Shown piece after piece: positions 54,901 to 56,185 of a DNA stretch of 56,185 nt. The DNA lies in contig JAGGXR010000133.1 of the NCBI GenBank assembly GCA_021162935.1, positions 1-56,185 on the forward strand, read 5' to 3'. The stretch is from Deltaproteobacteria bacterium (GTDB lineage Bacteria; Myxococcota_A; Polyangia; HGW-17; SLPX01). The notes under the pieces were generated by a model that made no database searches, was not told where the DNA came from, and saw only the letters and a program-made list of their open reading frames with translations. The position numbers and the translations under genes are program-made. Every line of letters begins with the position of its first letter. The stretch's first letter is position 1.

Positions 54901-56058
54901 GTCCCGTGGGACGATCCCTCGGCGGACGACCAGGCGGGATTCCGAAAGGGCATCATGCAAAAAGGACCCAACGTCGGCCAGTTCACCGACATCGCCATCG
55001 GCTCCGACCATCTGGCCCGCATCAGTTACGTGGACATGGACAGCGGGGGCCTCAAGTATGCCGAAGGCAACAAAGGATCCTGGACGTCACACGAAGTCGT
55101 GACGCCCGCCACGGACCAGGAACGGATCTGGTACACGACCATCGCACTCGATCACGACGACACCCCGGCCATCCTGTTCATGGAAAACGGCATCGTGGAC
55201 CCAACCGATCCAAACGCCTTCATCTCGCAACTCAAAATGGCCCAGGCCGCCTCTTCCCACCCCTCGTCGCCCACCGACTGGACCATTACGGTGGTCGATC
55301 AGACTCCCATTCCCTGCACGAACCTGTGTGCCTCCGACAGGGTCTGTGACGCCACTGAATGGCACTGCGTCGCCACGGACGACACCTGTGACGCCACCTG
55401 TCTACCGACCCAAGCCTGCGTGGCAGGAACCTGCACCGACGTCTTGGCCGACCAGGAATGGCTCGACCATCCAGAAGGCATCGGCCTGTATGTCTCCACC
55501 GGTCGCCTGAGCGACGGCCGACTCGTGGCCGCCTACCACGATCGGACCGCGGGCACCGCCAACGTGGCCCTCTACGACACGGGCACCTGGACCACCCAAG
55601 TCGTAGACGGCGACGCCTTCACCGACCGAGGGCTCTTCATCTCCATGGCCATCGGCAGCGACGACCACATCCACCTCGCCTATCACGACGCCGTGGCCGA
55701 CTCGCTCCTGTACCAGGTCCTCGACCCTGGTCTGAACCAACTCACCGCAGAAACGGTCGACGACGGCCTCCGCGAAGACGGCCAGCACGTCGTGGGCCTG
55801 GATACCAAAATCGTGCTCGACGACTCGGGCGCGGTCCATATCTTTTACCAGGACGGCACCACCGCCGACCTCATCGAGGCCTCCAGGCAGACAGACGGCC
55901 AATGGACCCTGCCGCCCGTCCAACAAGGCGACCCCGGGTTCGGATTTTTCACGGACCTGACTCGGGACAGCGATGGAATCTGGTGGGGCGCCCAATACGT
56001 GTACGACCGCACGAGCACGCCGGTCGGTTCCCTGCACATCTGGAAACCCACCTTGTAG
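51970..56058 (+). CDS. Two-in-one surface protein with internal MYXO-CTERM-like segment
   Basis: 1,362 residues from ATG 51970. The N-terminal signal (SLARWTSVALLTWLAAN) runs into a Cys-rich start (CSGSGCSSCSS); the lipobox is imperfect. Residues about 45-790 form a beta-rich ectodomain with few known motifs. At 806-845 there is a MYXO-CTERM-like tail: ACGCHS (Cys808, Cys810), a hydrophobic run (LALVLLLLAALI) and SARRRAKNKRR. Normally such a tail ends the protein. Here the frame continues through a second export-like segment (RALSVLLLGLALAGTNQGCGG, Cys873) into about 490 residues of propeller-like repeats (VVDGDAFTDRG, LVAAYHDRTAGTANVALYD, IHLAYHDAVADSLLYQ) interrupted by a Cys-rich module (CASDRVCDATEWHC). 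No internal Met start is visible at the junction. The stop is followed at once by a tandem array. Confidence 0.8.
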   Translation: MAEYKKIRLISLARWTSVALLTWLAANCSGSGCSSCSSMHPIPGGFPLSKRMENGIQVRVTKTGVAFVEQHADDILSGLMPNGLEFNITPTCDQDVSGFGSFDLCGQGDATHCTADDPPCKTHVELEELHLVPTAPASVNIDTRVNIWTLSSMQLHGDNWYTPDCTIDLDTRNGSHTDLQVVATLTFNQDSQSNRTHMDIASVTIPDGELDDEDVSIGGGLACDTVELFFKSFIVDEVRQKIADQIAPMLNSTCITCDATDPQCPQLSSCKEVFVDDTPDATPYHWCMEKSENGCVQGLGMEGRMDVGSLLSSLSPPSEADLDIEAWAGGYTEAIAEGLSQGLFAGGLPYPEHASCVPPRDPPPYAQVPRSQVFDTNLRPTDNQPYQVGVGIHQSFLDAVGYALYDSGGLCLEMGPRQSTFLTMGAIGVLIDSLNDLVHDGDPGLVLAIRPQYAPTFELGAGTSDGQGNIDDPLITVHAKDFAFDFYGFVDYRFVRLFRVLTDMALPINLDVDDQNRLIMVLGSLKDAFENIRVEHSELLAESHDEIAAVFPVLVDSAGGFLGNLAPIALPDMFGFKLLLDQGSITSVDGQTFLAIFANLAYVGTAPSPQRAQTRILTTKLELPDRMRPVSLQDAISNGPVVRIDLDPTSSGGDARLEWSYRLDDGPWSPYQRSAHLVVRRPALWVQGHHRIQVRARMQGRPATTDDSPTTTDVVVDMVPPSLSWHQDGHRVILQGEDAISPPQTLRYSHILPDGTWSAWTKDPTLPETDRTKPWRVRVRDEAGNVTESSIAGLYGRVQPRTSGTGACGCHSLSGNRQIPGPLALVLLLLAALISARRRAKNKRRPFSSGGPAGRALSVLLLGLALAGTNQGCGGHSSGGNNCNVTDIPLVCKDPVPQCGPGMEPAASEPLRLDPKTCEPIPVDCHCAVQVGDHGRFLSTAAQEGTLMVACYSDRWGDLNVVTVDKQGQSTTEAVDGVPWDDPSADDQAGFRKGIMQKGPNVGQFTDIAIGSDHLARISYVDMDSGGLKYAEGNKGSWTSHEVVTPATDQERIWYTTIALDHDDTPAILFMENGIVDPTDPNAFISQLKMAQAASSHPSSPTDWTITVVDQTPIPCTNLCASDRVCDATEWHCVATDDTCDATCLPTQACVAGTCTDVLADQEWLDHPEGIGLYVSTGRLSDGRLVAAYHDRTAGTANVALYDTGTWTTQVVDGDAFTDRGLFISMAIGSDDHIHLAYHDAVADSLLYQVLDPGLNQLTAETVDDGLREDGQHVVGLDTKIVLDDSGAVHIFYQDGTTADLIEASRQTDGQWTLPPVQQGDPGFGFFTDLTRDSDGIWWGAQYVYDRTSTPVGSLHIWKPTL

Positions 56059-56060
56059 CC

Positions 56061-56185
56061 CCAGCGACACATCCAACTTCTAGACCCGCCGACACATCCA
56101 ACTTCTAGACCCAGCGACACATCCAACTTCTAGACCCAGCGACACATCCAACTTCTAGACCCAGCGACACATCCAACTTCTAGAC
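56061..56185. repeat. 25-bp tandem repeat array, five copies, running off the window
   Basis: Exact 25-base period; the core GACACATCCAACTTC begins at 56066, 56091, 56116, 56141 and 56166. Copies 1, 3, 4 and 5 are identical; copy 2 differs at two bases (CCGCC for CCAGC). The array begins two bases after the stop codon of the last gene, and the window ends exactly at a unit boundary, so the real length is unknown. There are no spacers, so this is not a CRISPR. Each unit contains the palindrome TCTAGA. Confidence 0.97.

Noticed and set aside
56059-56185. CRISPR array
   Set aside because: Repeats are directly adjacent with no spacers, and no cas gene is in the window.
1-56185. Mobile elements, phage genes or tRNA-linked integration
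   Set aside because: No transposase, integrase, terminal inverted repeat or tRNA was recognised in either strand.

Overview
The window looks like a chromosome segment of a GC-rich, Gram-negative, largely anaerobic bacterium, most probably a member of the Myxococcota or a neighbouring deltaproteobacterial lineage. The evidence is a MYXO-CTERM-like segment in the last gene, Cys-rich CGNGxxxxGEDCDDGN modules of the myxobacterial type, several large lipoproteins with propeller, PPC or LCCL domains, outer-membrane porins, and a TolB-like propeller. The class cannot be fixed from sequence reading alone. I found no tRNA, rRNA, CRISPR array, integrase or insertion sequence.

Layout. 1-5.5 kb: the 3' part of a TolB-like gene, a type I glutamine synthetase without the usual adenylylation tyrosine, a DhnA-type class I aldolase, and a convergent MscS channel. 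5.8-10.8 kb: two lipoproteins of unusual architecture (a glycosidase-like barrel split by an FG-GAP propeller, and a triple-LCCL protein) and an ankyrin-repeat protein. 10.9-17.4 kb: an acyl-CoA / acyl-phosphate cluster with an acetyl-CoA-synthetase-like protein, a butyrate kinase-phosphotransbutyrylase fusion, and a CoA-transferase fused to a GNAT acetyltransferase. The first two have lost canonical ATP-binding motifs. 17.5-28.9 kb: a compact redox operon (GltD-like/ferredoxin/MvhD-like subunit, HdrC-like subunit, HcnA/B-like flavoprotein, HcnC-like amine dehydrogenase), followed by a POT-like transporter with a large soluble insertion and a porin.

29-38 kb: a CYTH-mannose-6-phosphate isomerase fusion, a HEAT-repeat protein, greA, and a complete group 3b-type NiFe hydrogenase operon (beta, gamma, delta, alpha subunits, maturation protease) that ends in a stand-alone receiver protein. 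38-47 kb, minus strand: a porin coupled to a giant PHP-domain lipoprotein, then an operon of radical SAM enzyme, ECF sigma factor, membrane anti-sigma candidate and a small coiled-coil membrane protein. 47.7-56.2 kb: a receiver-histidine kinase, a PDZ protein, a PPC-containing lipoprotein, and a 1,362-residue protein that reads as two surface proteins joined head to tail, with the MYXO-CTERM-like tail in the middle. The window ends inside a perfect-period 25-bp tandem array.

How the parts may work together (inference): amino acids or amines would enter by porin and transporter and be oxidised by the four-subunit flavin/Fe-S complex. Carbon skeletons would be handled as acyl-CoA and acyl-phosphate by the CoA-transferase and Ptb domains, and excess reductant could be exchanged with NAD(P)H and H2 by the 3b hydrogenase. 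The strongest candidates for something undescribed are the redox operon, the cluster of kinase and ligase relatives with broken nucleotide sites, the CYTH-PMI fusion, and the two-in-one surface protein.
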